From contig JBBMNZ010000057.1 of the NCBI GenBank assembly GCA_037954325.1, positions 602,501 to 666,500 of the forward strand: a stretch of 64,000 bases of DNA, in the 5' to 3' direction. The notes under the pieces are model-generated. The model worked only from the letters and a program-made list of their open reading frames with translations, did not search any database and was not told where the DNA came from. A program made the position numbers and the translations under genes. Shown here piece by piece: positions 1-9,350 of the stretch. The stretch is from Fistularia commersonii. Lineage: Eukaryota > Chordata > Actinopteri > Syngnathiformes > Fistulariidae. Positions within the stretch are counted from its first letter, which is position 1. Every line of letters starts with the position of its first letter.

Positions 1-441
1 CTCTCTCTCCCCCCCTTAATGTCCCCCGCCCCCTCTTCCTCACGGCGGCCGACGCAATGTGATTCTCGCCGTTGTTGTGGAAGTAGGGTAAAGGATTCCC
101 CGCGTCGGTGCGAGCGATGCGTTTCAAGGCGTATTGCATGTGTGTATGGAGGGGGGGGGTCTACAGGATACCGCAGGCCGGCAATGGTGCACCTTCTCCG
201 GACATCGATCCCCGAAACGTCGGCGTGGAGCTCCCGGAGCAGCCGGCGTGTACATGTGAATGAATGGAGGAGCTAATGTGTGTGTGGGGGGTGGTGGTGG
301 TGGTGGTGGTGGTGTGTGTGGGGGGGGGGGGGGGGGCGGCGTTTCGGCTAATGCTATCAGCACAGCTATGATTATCCCCAGAACGTTGAGAACGAGCTCC
401 CGGAACTCCAGACATGCGTATATAAAAGAGTGGAATTAAGG
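1..441 (+). repeat. Core A unit of an unrecognised dispersed element
   Basis: A C-run and a GC-rich leader are followed by the block TCTCCGGACATCGATC, then GAGCTCCCGGAGCAGCC, then GGAGGAGCTAATG, a (GGT)n/G-run at about 286-337, and the block CGTTTCGGCTAATGC next to TATCAGCACAGCTATG. A TATA-like TATATAAAAG lies at 419-428, just before the (GT)n array. No protein is recognisable; the short open frames here are low-complexity. The same unit recurs at 22277, 39829 and 44037, and reversed at 15137 and 61445. I do not recognise the family. It could be a non-autonomous transposon or a satellite derivative. Confidence 0.6.
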
Positions 442-456
442 CGTGTGTGTGTGTGT

Positions 457-498
<42 letters not shown>
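442..498. repeat. (GT)n microsatellite
   Basis: Almost pure GT dinucleotides with one CT interruption, linking core A to the L1 fragment that follows. Frames reading CVCVCV here are not genes. Confidence 0.95.
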
Positions 499-499
<1 letters not shown>

Positions 500-617
500 G
501 GACAGAAATAATGTTGGGGACAGAAATTGTTATTAGCCAGTTGGCAGATGACACAACCTTAGTTTTGAAAAATGAACATCAAGTCCCAATAAGTGTTGAA
601 AAAATTAAAACATTCTC
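499..617 (+). pseudogene. L1 LINE ORF2 scrap (RT active-site segment)
   Basis: The 119 bp encode a peptide ending in LADDTTLVLKN, the ADD catalytic box of an L1 reverse transcriptase and the residues after it. It is cut at 617, where core A resumes. The longer copies at 1627, 22819, 40219 and 47973 start at the same L1 point. The fragment cannot make an active enzyme. Confidence 0.75.
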
Positions 618-702
618 CCGGAGCAGCCGGCGTGGACATGTGAATGAATGGAGGAGCTAATGTGTGTGTGGTGGTGGTGGTGGTGGGGGGGGGCGTTTCG
701 GC
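618..702 (+). repeat. Core A scrap with GGT/G-run
   Basis: Begins in CCCGGAGCAGCCGGCG, continues through GGAGGAGCTAATG, (GGT)n and a G-run, and ends at CGTTTCGGC. It then fuses directly to copia-2 integrase sequence. The CTCCCGGAGC shared with the upstream L1 end suggests a short-homology junction. Confidence 0.6.
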
Positions 703-949
703 TTGACGGGAAAGATACCAAATGTGTCACAAATGCAAAAGTTTGGTGCTGTGTGTTATGCATACAAGCACAACAAAAAGAAACTTGACTCAAGAGGTGA
801 GAAGGGAGTTTTCATTGGATATGACAAAAATAGTCCAGCTTATTTTGTATATTATCCAAATAGTGAAAGAGTACTAAAACAGACTGCTAAAATTTGTGTC
901 GAACCCATCTCCAGAGCAACAAACCCAGACAGAGATGAGCTCAGACCAG
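703..949 (+). pseudogene. copia-2 integrase C-terminal fragment
   Basis: The open stretch encodes LTGKIPNVSQMQKFG and then AYKHNKKKLDSRGEKG and VFIGYDKNSPAYFVY. This aligns with the end of the copia-1 integrase (LTGRKPNLSKMWIFG, AYKHDTKKLDPRCERG). A one-base shift follows: a second frame carries RLLKF and EQQTQT, matching copia-1 RLVKL and EQQTQT, and runs into the poly-Asp tract. All catalytic residues lie upstream and are absent. Confidence 0.8.
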
Positions 950-962
950 GATGATGATGATA

Positions 963-1030
<68 letters not shown>
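950..1030 (+). repeat. (GAT)n tract, poly-Asp in the copia-2 frame
   Basis: 81 bp of GAT triplets with one AAT. In the frame that carries EQQTQT they encode a run of aspartates in the acidic linker between integrase and reverse transcriptase. Its length varies between copies: 81 bp here and at 14808, about 51 bp at 45029, about 57 bp at 61141. Confidence 0.85.
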
Positions 1031-1410
1031 CAGTTAGACATTTAAAGAGGCAAGGAGTTCCCTCAATGCTGACAAGTGGATGAAATCTATGGACGAAGAG
1101 ATGGAGTCATTGAGAGAGAAGAACACTTTTACCCTAACACAGCTACCCCAAGGCAAGTGTGCAGTGGGGGTGGGGGTGGGGGGTGGGGGGCGTATGCGCT
1201 AAAAAGAAATGAAGATGGCACAAACAAATATAAAGCTCGGTATGTTGCTAAGGGCTACAGTCAAAAGTATGGCACGGATTTCGAGGAAACATTTTCTCCA
1301 ACAGCAAATATGACAAGTGTGAGGGTGTTTATGCAGAAATCAGTTCCGGAAAATTTGTTCTTACACCAAATGGATGTAAAGACAGCCTATCTTCATGCAC
1401 CCATAGATTG
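1031..1410 (+). pseudogene. copia-2 reverse transcriptase N-terminal fragment
   Basis: Encodes ARSSLNADKWMKSMDEEMES, a G-rich expansion at about 1163-1190 where copia-1 has VIGGKWVFALK, then KARYVAKGYSQKYGTDFEE, SPTANMTSVRVFMQKS and HQMDVKTAYLHAPID. These are RT fingers and early palm motifs. It stops at the codon after HAPID, where a (GGT)n tract begins. Compared with the intact frame, the G-run breaks the reading frame. Confidence 0.8.
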
Positions 1411-1543
1411 GTGGTGGTGGTGGTGGTGTGTGGGGGGGGGGGCGTTTCGGCTAATGCTATCAGCACAGCTATGATTATTCCCAGAACGTTGAGAACGAGC
1501 TCCCGGAACTCCAGACATGCGTATATAAAAGAGTGGAATTAAG
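1411..1543 (+). repeat. GGT/G-run and core A fragment
   Basis: (GGT)n and a G-run are followed by CGTTTCGGCTAATGC, TATCAGCACAGC, GAACGAGCTCCCGGAAC and the TATA-like TATATAAAAG. The unit replaces the rest of copia-2 and leads into (GT)n and L1. Confidence 0.6.
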
Positions 1544-1547
1544 GTGT

Positions 1548-1610
<63 letters not shown>

Positions 1611-1626
1611 TGTGTGTGTATGTGTG
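1544..1626. repeat. (GT)n microsatellite
   Basis: GT repeat with single TT and TA interruptions, joined directly to the truncated L1. Confidence 0.95.
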
Positions 1627-3551
1627 GGACAGAAATAATGTCGGGGACAGAAATTGTAATTAGCCTGCTGGCAGATGACACAACCTTAGTTTTGAAAAAT
1701 GAACATCAAGTCCCAATAAGCGTTGAAAAAATTAAAACATTCTCCAAGGCTTCAGGATTGTCATTAAACTTAAAGAAATGCAAACTTCTTGCGCTGCATG
1801 ACTCACCACTAAAGGAAATCAGCAATGTTCCTATCAAATCAGAAATAAAATACTTGAGCATTTTCCTATCTAAGGACCAAAAGTTAAATCAGTCCAGGAA
1901 CATTGAATCTAAACTGAATCAAAGTAAAGCTAAATTGAATATATGGCTCCAAAGAGATTTATCAATAATAGGCCCGATATATTTGACTAAAATGGAATGT
2001 TTATCCAGATGTATATACCCAGTGTATTCCAATGCTGCTCCAAATCAACTCATAAAATCTATTAACCAAATAAATTTCAACTTTATCTGGAGGAACAGAC
2101 CACACCATCTAAAAAAATCACATATGGTGAAAGAAACAAGTGAAGGAGGGCTGAAAGTGATAGAGTTGGACTGCCTGAATGGGACATTGAAGGTGAACTG
2201 GTTGAAATCCTGGATCAAACATCATCATTCTTTCTGGTATTGTACTCCAAACTACTTATTCAACATAGTCGGTGGCCTAAGTCTTCTACTTATCTCTGAC
2301 TTGGATATCAACAAGATTCCTGTCCAATTTTCAGAGTTCCATAAACAAATACTATTATAATGGAAAATGATATATGTACACAATTTCTCACCACACAGTA
2401 CAATAATTTGGAACAATAGATATGTACTGCGTGGCAACAAACCTCTGTTTTACAAGGAATGCTTTGAGAAAGGTATATGGTCAAGAATTGACTTGATGGA
2501 TGACAGTGGCAGTCCTCTAGACTTTGAACAGTTCTGTACTACACACAGATTTAAGCCTCCCATATTAGAGTTGATAAAGTTACGAAACGCACTGCCTCGA
2601 CAATTTGTATTCCTGACCAAAAATATAATGACGCACCGAACCGTACAACCACAGTTACCCCGACTATCACTCCAGGGAATCTCAATTCTGGACAGAAAGT
2701 GCAGCAACTCCTTTATTAGGACATGTTTCACAGGAAACTTGTTCCCTGGACGTCAAAACAAAAATAATATTTGAAATAAATTTGATAAGGAATCGACTGC
2801 CACGCTGCAAACTATGTGTCTGACTCTACCCATACCCCCCAAGGCAAGAAGAGACCCACTTCTAAATTATGAATGACATCTACCCATCTAAGGAATTATT
2901 GCGGGTACGCTTTACTTTTGAAGATAATATTTGTACATTTTGTGAAGACAACATTGAAACCATTGACCATATATTTTTTCTCATTCTCATTCCATCGTCA
3001 CCAGTTTCCCTCTCAAAAGATGATATCACATTTGGTTTACTTATAAGCAACATAACAGATGAACTCTGTGTCAATGTTCTTTTAGGCCTGGCCAAGTTCT
3101 TCATTCACAAAAACAGAATGCAAAAATGCTCCCCAAATTTTAATTTCTTCATAAACGATTTTGAATTATAAAAAAAAATCCTTAAAACTTATGGAAAAAT
3201 CCAAAAACTAAAAAATATACAGTTACCCATGTCTGAGATTCCTTTTTTTGGAAAAAAAGAAAAACAACTTAATTACATGTTATATTCCCCTTGCAATTTT
3301 TTTTTCGTTTTAATTTTTTATTTGTCTATCTATTGATTTAATTATTTCCTTTTAATTTCTTTTTTTGTCTAGCACTGTAAATTTCTCACAAACCGTTAAC
3401 ACTATTAACTTCTGATTACATACAGAACAAATGTCCTTATGTCCGTTGCTTCCTCATCCCTGGTTGTTTCATTGACATTCAGTTCTACCTTGCCATGTTT
3501 ATTTGTACATTTGTATATTTGTGTGTACTATTTATGTTCAATTAAAAACAG
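1627..3551 (+). pseudogene. 5'-truncated L1 LINE, copy a (ORF2 C-terminal half and 3' UTR)
   Basis: Starts just before the RT ADD box (LADDTTLVLKN) and continues through KASGLSLNLKKCKLL, LNIWLQRDLSI, FNFIWRNRPHH, EGGLKVIELDCLNGT and MIYVHNFSPHSTIIWNNRY, which are typical of fish L1-type ORF2. A Tyr codon is TAA at 2358-2360 where the other copies have TAC. The frame resumes to 2774. After a frameshift, 2869-3171 encodes the C-terminal Cys/His segment (CTFC, then H seven residues on) and NVLLGLAKFFIHKNR. The 3' UTR is A/T-rich. Endonuclease and the first RT motifs are missing, so it cannot be autonomous. Confidence 0.85.
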
Positions 3552-3757
3552 TTTGATGTCTGAGATTCCTTGTGAACGGCCAACTTAATTACATGTTATA
3601 TTCCCCTTACAATTTTTTTTTTTAGTTTTTAATTTTATTTTTCTATCTATTTATTTAATTATTTCCTTTTAATTTTCTGTTTTTGTCCAGCATTAAAAAT
3701 TTCTCGCAAACCGTTAACACTATTAACTTCTGATTACATACAGAACGAATGCCCTTA
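3552..3757 (+). repeat. Second, tandem L1 3' tail
   Basis: Repeats the end of the preceding L1 3' UTR, from TTTGATGTCTGAGATTCC to TACATACAGAACGAATG. Every long L1 copy in the window carries this doubled tail (24767, 42150, 49899), so it was doubled before the copies spread. Confidence 0.75.
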
Positions 3758-4212
3758 TGTCCCCCCCCCCCCCGTCCCCCCCGCTTTTTCCTTACGGTGG
3801 CAGACACTGAGATCAAAAGCAAATGGGTGTCATTGTAATGCAGTAACAGGGTGATAACAGCCGTGTTTGAAATGTGTAGGGGCTTATAGGAGAGCAGAAG
3901 CACGTCACGCTATTCGCCTGAGTTCGGAGGATCGGGAGTACCAGGGCCCATAGCGGAGGAGCAGAGGAGTTGAGAAGCGGAGGAGCGGAGGAGCGGAGTT
4001 ATGTTTCTCTTCTCAAAGGCGGGGAAGCTTGGGGCCAGCAGGACCCCTTAGACCGGCCAATGTGAGCCTTCTCCGGACATAGATCACCCGGACGTATGAC
4101 TGGAGCTCCCGTACCTCTGGGCACACACATATGTGAATGAGTGGATGAGCTAATGTTTGTTTTGTTGTGGATACGTTTCGGCCAATGCTATTAGCACAGC
4201 TATGATGAGTTC

Positions 4213-4269
<57 letters not shown>

Positions 4270-4294
4270 GGTGTGTGTCTGTGTGTGTGCGTGT

Positions 4295-4336
<42 letters not shown>

Positions 4337-4977
4337 GTTTATGTGTGTGTGAGAGTTTGTTTTGGTGGGTGGGTGGGGATGGGGGAGTTCCCGCGGACTG
4401 GGAGTACCAGGGCCTCGAGCGGATGAGCTGAGGAGCGGAGGAGGGCAGATGCCCGGCCTTGATTCGCTTATGTCCAGCGGTTCGGGAGTTCCAGGGCCCA
4501 AAGCGGAGGAGCGGAGGACAGCAAAAGCCCTGTCCGCAATTCACCTGAGTCTGGCGGATCGGTAGTACCTGGTTCCGCAGCGGAGGAGCGGAGGAGCTGA
4601 GAAGCGGAGGAGCGGAGGAGATGTTTCTCTTCTCAGAGGCGGCGAGGGGGGGGGGGGAGCAGGACCCCTTACCCTTATCCCCCGGACGTTTGAGTGGAGC
4701 TCCCGGACCTCCGGGCACGCACATGCGAATGACTGGATGACAAGGAGTGCCAGGGCCTGGAGCGGATGAGCAGAGGAGAGGCGGAGGGCAGAAGCCCGGC
4801 CCAGTTCGGGAGTTCCAGGGTCTAAAGCGGGGGAGCGAAGAAGCGGAGGAGAGCAGAAGAGCAGAAGACTGGCCCGGAATTCACCGAAGTCCCGCAGATC
4901 GGGAGTTCCAGGGCCCGAGCGGAAGAGCGGAGGAGCGGAGCAAAGCGGAGCAAAGCGGAAGCCCGTCTTAACAACAA
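3758..4977 (+). repeat. Core C unit with (GT)n and GGAGCG repeats
   Basis: A C-run is followed by GCAGTAACAGGGTGATAACA (also present, slightly changed, in core B), then GGAGTACCAGGGCCCATAGC, GGAGCG repeats, TGTTTCTCTTCTCAAAGGCG, TTCTCCGGACATAGATC, TGGATGAGCTAATG and CGTTTCGGCCAATGC. A (GT)n array spans about 4214-4350, then a G-run, then two more partial units with GGAGCG repeats. No protein is recognisable. The unit overlaps the start of the L1 fragment by a few bases of uncertain junction. Confidence 0.6.
4214..4350. repeat. (GT)n microsatellite inside core C
   Basis: Long interrupted GT array. The corresponding arrays at 21352, 25413, 42816 and 50544 differ in length and interruptions. 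Confidence 0.95.
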
Positions 4978-5373
4978 GGAAATTACAGATGAAGCTATAA
5001 TTTCCACAGAAATCTTTAAATTCTATAGCCACCTATACACTTCGACATTATCAAAAAGCGATTGTGACTCCTTTCCAACAAATATTCCTCAATATATCCC
5101 AAAAATAAACAACAACAAACAGCATATGTTTGTTTTGTATATGTTTATATATAAACAACAAAAAATATACAGTTTGATGTCTGAGATTCCTTGTGAATCG
5201 CCAACTTAATTATATGTTGTATTCCCCTTGCAATCTTTTTTCGTTTTAATTTTTTATTTGTCTATCTATTGATTTAATTATTTCCTTTTAATTTATTTTT
5301 TTGTCTAGCATTGTAAATTTCTCACAAACCGTTAACACTATTAACTTCTGATTACATACAGAACGAATGTCCT
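4964..5373 (+). pseudogene. L1 LINE with internal deletion (EN-RT linker fused to 3' tail)
   Basis: The first ~150 bp encode NNKEITDEAIISTEIFKFYS and HLYTSTLSKSDCDSFPTNIP, which resembles the L1 ORF2 linker between endonuclease and reverse transcriptase. At about 5130 this passes through an A/T-rich stretch straight into the L1 3' tail (TTTGATGTCTGAGATTCC). The whole RT is missing. The same junction is present at 21743, 43504 and 51301, so it was copied as a unit. The tail is interrupted at 5373 by the copia-1 LTR. Confidence 0.7.
5369..5373. other. GTCCT: half of a copia-1 target-site duplication
   Basis: The L1 tail reads AACGAATGTCCT up to the LTR edge. The uninterrupted site at 22141-22160 reads AACGAATGTCCTTATGTCC. 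The partner is the reverse complement AGGAC at 15627-15631. Confidence 0.7.
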
Positions 5374-5729
5374 TGATGCGTTTAAGTTTGCAGCTTCTTC
5401 GTTTTCCATGTTTCGGAAGGAATTCACAAGTTTGCCTTGTTTGAATCGTCTTTTATTTTCTTCTTCACAGCTCCGGGAATCAACATCGGTTAGCCATGGG
5501 ACATGTACAGTACAGAGTGAGGGAAAAGTTCCCGCCAGCACCGCTATACCAAAAAAAAAACACTGACGTAGAAGTTAACGTCAAGTTAGCTGAACAGTCG
5601 CGAAAAACTAAAACAAGTCCCAAACCTTGTCATAAAGTGCCATGCATTTCCTGAGAGTAGATACAAATACAACATATGTATACTAGAATGTAAACTCAAA
5701 TAAAACTAATGAGATCACCTATCTCAACA
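5374..5729 (-). repeat. copia-1 LTR (3' LTR of the minus-strand copy)
   Basis: 356 bp, the same length as the LTRs at 15632 and 20116. At three of the four sites where those two differ it agrees with the 3' LTR. The outer edge reads TGATGCG where a perfect LTR would give TGTTGCG, one mutated base. Confidence 0.9.
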
Positions 5730-7300
5730 CCCCCTCTTGATCTCAACATCCAAAAAAAAACTTTGGACATTTTAATTTCCAAAGAACCACTTTTTGAATT
5801 TTTCTATTTTTACCTTTGTCATGAGTTTTGTCGAGATGTCTGCCAACATGTCCTCTGATGGACAATAGATAAGATTTATTTAACCCTCACTGAGTGCTTC
5901 ACGAATGAAATGATATTTTACATCAATGTGTTTTGACCTTTGTCTGTTTACAGGATTCTTACTCAGTGCGATGGCCCCCTGATTGTCTCCGTAGATTGTT
6001 GTGCAACTGTACATTTTGTTGTCCATACCGTTTAACAGTTGAGACAGGTACATGTTTTCTTGTGCGGTGGTGGCTCGGCCGATGTATTCAGCCTCACATG
6101 TTGACAGGGCCACTGTGGGCTGTTTCCTTGACTTCCATGCAATGGCTGGGCCTTGTTTTGTTAAACTGAAACAGTAGCCTGTAGTGCTACGTCTGTCTTC
6201 TACAGATGATGCCCAGTCTGAATCACTGTAAGCTATCAGGTTCAAATCCTCCTTATTTGTCTTGAAACTTAGTTCATAATCAGCTGTCCCCTTCAAATAC
6301 CTCAGAACATGTTTTGCAGCTACTAAGTTTTCTACTTTTGGCATTGCCAGATTCTGTGATAGTTTGCTCACTATCCAGCTGATATCAGGTCTGGTGCAAG
6401 TCATGGCATAAATAAGACTGCCTACAATCTCACGATATTCTTTGGGGTCGACAGGTTCACTTTGCTCATTTTCATCAGCTACAGGGATGCCCTCTAATTT
6501 TTGCTCACTTGGAGTAGATCTTGCTTTACATTCTGACATTCCAAATCTCTCTAGCATTTTTAGGATGTACTTTGTCTGGTTCATTTTGATTTCATCCCCC
6601 TTTTGTTCAAATTGTATGCCCAAAAAATATGATAGTTTCCCCAGGTCTTTCATGTTGAACTTGAATTTCATGTTCTGTTTAAATGTGCTGAGTGCATCAT
6701 TGCTGCTTGCGGCAATAATTAAATCATCTACCCAAATTATTACAATGATTGTGTCACCATTTTCCGTCTGTTTTCTGTACACACAGTGGTCAGAGAGATT
6801 TCTCACAAAGTTGTCCTGTTCTAAATGGTCATTAAGGAGTTCATACCAGTTTCTTCCTGATTGTTTCAGGCCATAAAGAGATTTCTTTAATCTATACACT
6901 AGTTTCTCTCCTGTTTCTGACATCATTTCAAACCCTTCTGGTTGTTCCAAGAAAATCTCCTCATGTATAGGAGCATGTAAATATGCCGTCTTAACATCCA
7001 TTTGATGGACAATGAGGTTATTTTGTACAGCTATCTGCATTAGTGCCCGCACTGATGTAATGTTAGCTGTCGGTGCAAAAGTTTCATAGTAGTCTATGCC
7101 TTCTGTTTGATTGTAACCCTTCGCTACATATCTGGCCTTAAATATTTGTCCTCCTTCAGCATTTTCTTTAAGGGCAAATACCCATTTTCCTCCAATTACT
7201 TTTCTCCCTTCAGGTAAAGTTGTCAGTTCAAATGTGTCATTCTGTTTAAGCGAGTCAATCTCTTCCCTCATGGCACAATTCCACCCGGGTGCCAGTGGTG
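5730..7300 (-). pseudogene. pol: copia-1 pol 3' fragment (RT and RNase H)
   Basis: Reading leftwards from 7300: APGWNCAMREEIDSL, KARYVAKGYNQTEGIDYYE, HQMDVKTAYLHAPIHEE, the catalytic IIWVDDLIIAAS, then RNase H motifs YSDSDWASS, STCEAEYIG, YGDNQGAIALS and KHIDVKYHFIREAL. This is reverse transcriptase plus RNase H of a Copia polyprotein. It shares the in-frame TAA (5880-5882) of the full-length element at 19963. The purine tract and LTR follow. Gag, protease and integrase are missing; the break is at a hairpin. It is nearly identical to 18540-20115, so it is a recent copy or inverted duplicate. Confidence 0.9.
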
Positions 7301-7323
7301 GCACCCGGGTGGAATTGTGCCAT
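7270..7323. repeat. 54-bp hairpin at a fold-back junction
   Basis: Two 25-bp arms, ATGGCACAATTCCACCCGGG onward and its reverse complement, flank a 4-bp loop GTGG. The left arm is the minus-strand copia-1 codons for APGWNCAM. The right arm is the same codons on the plus strand, and copia-1 similarity ends a few bases later. Confidence 0.9.
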
Positions 7324-7325
7324 GA

Positions 7326-9330
7326 AATCTTCTTCTTCTTCTTTCGGCTTTTCCCGTCAGGGGTCGCCACAGCGAGTCAACCTTCTCCATCTAACCCTAT
7401 TCTCTGTATCCTCCTCTCTCACACCAGCTACCTTCATATCCTCTCTCACTACGTCCATAAATCTTCTCTTTGGTCTTCCTCGAGACCTATTGCCTGGCAG
7501 CTCCATTTCCAGCATCCGTCTACCAATATATTCACTATCTCTTCTCTGTACATGACCGAACCATCTCAGTCTGGCTTCTCTGACCTTCTCTCCAAAACAT
7601 CAAACATGTGCCGTCCCTCTGATAGACTCATTCCTGATCCTATCCATCCTGGTCACTCCCAAAGAGAACCTCAACATCTTCATCTCTGCAACCTCTAGTT
7701 CTGTCTGCTGTCTTTTGGTCATTGGAACAGTTTCTAGTCCAAACATCATCGCTGGTCTCACCACTGTCTTGTACACCTTTCCTTTTATTCTGGCCGATAG
7801 TCTTCTATCACATAGTACCCCTGACACTTTTCTCCAGCCATTCCAACCTGCTTGGACCCGTCTCTTCACCTCTTTTACGCACTCTCCGTTGCTCTGGACT
7901 GTTGACCCTAAGTACCTGAAATCCTCCAGCTTCTTGATCTCCACTCCCTGTAGCCTCACCGCTCCACCCGAGTTCCTCTCGTTCACACACATATATTCTG
8001 TCTTGCTGTGACTAACTTTCATTCCTCTCCTTTCCAGAGCATACCTCCACCTCTCTAGATTTTCCTCTACCTGTTGTCTGCTCTCACTACAGATCACAAT
8101 GTCATCCGCAAACATCATGGTCCATGGGGATTCCTGTCTAACCTCATCTGTCAGCCTACCCATCACCATTGCGAACAAGAAGGGGCTCAGAGCTGATCCC
8201 TGATGGAGTCCCACCTCCACCTTGAACTTCTCCTGCACCAGTCTAACATACTTCTCTGCCACTCCAGACTTCCTCATACAATACCAGAGCTCCTCTCTTG
8301 GCACCCTGTCATATGCTTTTTCTAGGTCGACGAAAACGCAATGCAGCTCCCTCTGGCCTTCTCTGTACTTTTCTATTAGCATTCTCAACGCAAATACTGC
8401 ATCTGTAGTACTCTTCCTAGGCATGAAGCCATACTGCTGTTCACAAATGCTGACTTCTGCTCTCAGTCTAGTTTCCACTACTCTTTCCCATAACTTCATT
8501 GTATGGCTCATCAACTTTATCCCTCTGTAGTTGCCACAATTCTGCACATCCCCTTTATTCTTAAAAATAGGCACCATCCCACTTTGTCTCCATTCTTCAG
8601 GCATCTTCTCACTCTCTAAGATCCTGTTGAATAATCTAGTCAGAAAATCTACCGCTGCCTCTCCTAGACACTTCCACACCTCCACAGGTATATCATCAGG
8701 ACCAACTGCTTTTCCACTCTTCATCCTCTTCAATGCCTTCCTCACTTCACTTTTACTCATTTTTGCTACTTTGTGGTCTACAATAATCACCTCTTCTACC
8801 CTTGCCTCTCTTTCATTTTCCACATTCATCAGCTCTTCAAAGTACTCTTTCCATCTTCCTGTCACTCTTCTAGCATCTGTCAATACATTTCCCTCTCTGT
8901 CCTTTATCACCCGGACCTGCTGTACATCCTTTCCATCTTTATCTCTCTGTTTCGCCAACTTGTATAGATCATTTTCAGCCTCCTTACTATCCAACCGAGT
9001 ATACAAGTCATCATAAGCCCTTTGTTTTGCCTTTGCTACCTCTATCTTTACCTTTCGCCGCATCTCCCTGAACTCCTGTCTGTTCTCTTCAGTCCTCTCA
9101 GTATCCCACTTCTTCTTCGCTAACCATTTTCTCTGTATACACTCCTGCACTTCCTCATTCCACCACCAAGTCTCCTTATCTACTTTCCTTCCAGATGACA
9201 CACCAAGTACTCTTCTACCTGTCTCCCTGATCACACTAGCTGTTGTTGTCCAATCATCTGGAAGCTCTCCCTGACCACCCAGACCCTTTCTCAACTCCTC
9301 CCTGAAAACCATGCAACACTCTGCTGCAAT
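7326..9330 (-). pseudogene. 5'-truncated RTE-clade LINE (reverse transcriptase)
   Basis: The minus-strand frame encodes a non-LTR reverse transcriptase: GKAVGPDDIPVEVWKCLGEA, NYRGIKLMSHTMKLWE, QYGFMPRKSTTDAVFALR, FVDLEKAYDRVPREELW (motif A), LHQGSALSPFLFAMVMG (motif B) and MFADDIVICS (motif C, FADD at 8101-8112). The C terminus has RWFGHVQRRD, RGRPKRRFMDVVREDM and ends LTRCGDP at TGA 7357-7359, followed by a short TTC tail. These features match the RTE clade. The endonuclease is missing. One in-frame TGA at 7600-7602 stands where the fragment at 12735-13170 has CGA. The upstream end joins a copia-1 scrap in frame. Confidence 0.88.
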
Positions 9331-9350
9331 AATTAAATCATCTACCCAAA
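9326..9350 (-). other. 25-bp copia-1 RT active-site scrap fused to RTE
   Basis: These 25 bases are identical to the copia-1 minus-strand sequence for WVDDLIIAA (compare 6715-6739). No other copia-1 sequence flanks them. They give the RTE frame an artificial start reading MLWVDDLIIAAECC. Confidence 0.8.

Noticed and set aside
419..428. TATATAAAAG as a functional promoter in core A
   Set aside because: It is conserved in all core A copies, but no transcript or gene follows; only (GT)n and truncated L1 are downstream. Kept as a note in the core A entry.
4157..4426. Open frames reading CVCVCV or HTHTHT, here and at every GT array
   Set aside because: They are direct translations of (GT)n with no conserved sequence outside the repeat.
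6442..6876. 144-aa frame opposite the copia-1 RT (also 18969 minus and 52778)
   Set aside because: Antisense shadow of a conserved coding region; no features of its own.
8531..9016. 161-aa and 102-aa frames opposite the RTE reverse transcriptase
   Set aside because: Antisense shadows; the minus strand carries the recognisable RT motifs.
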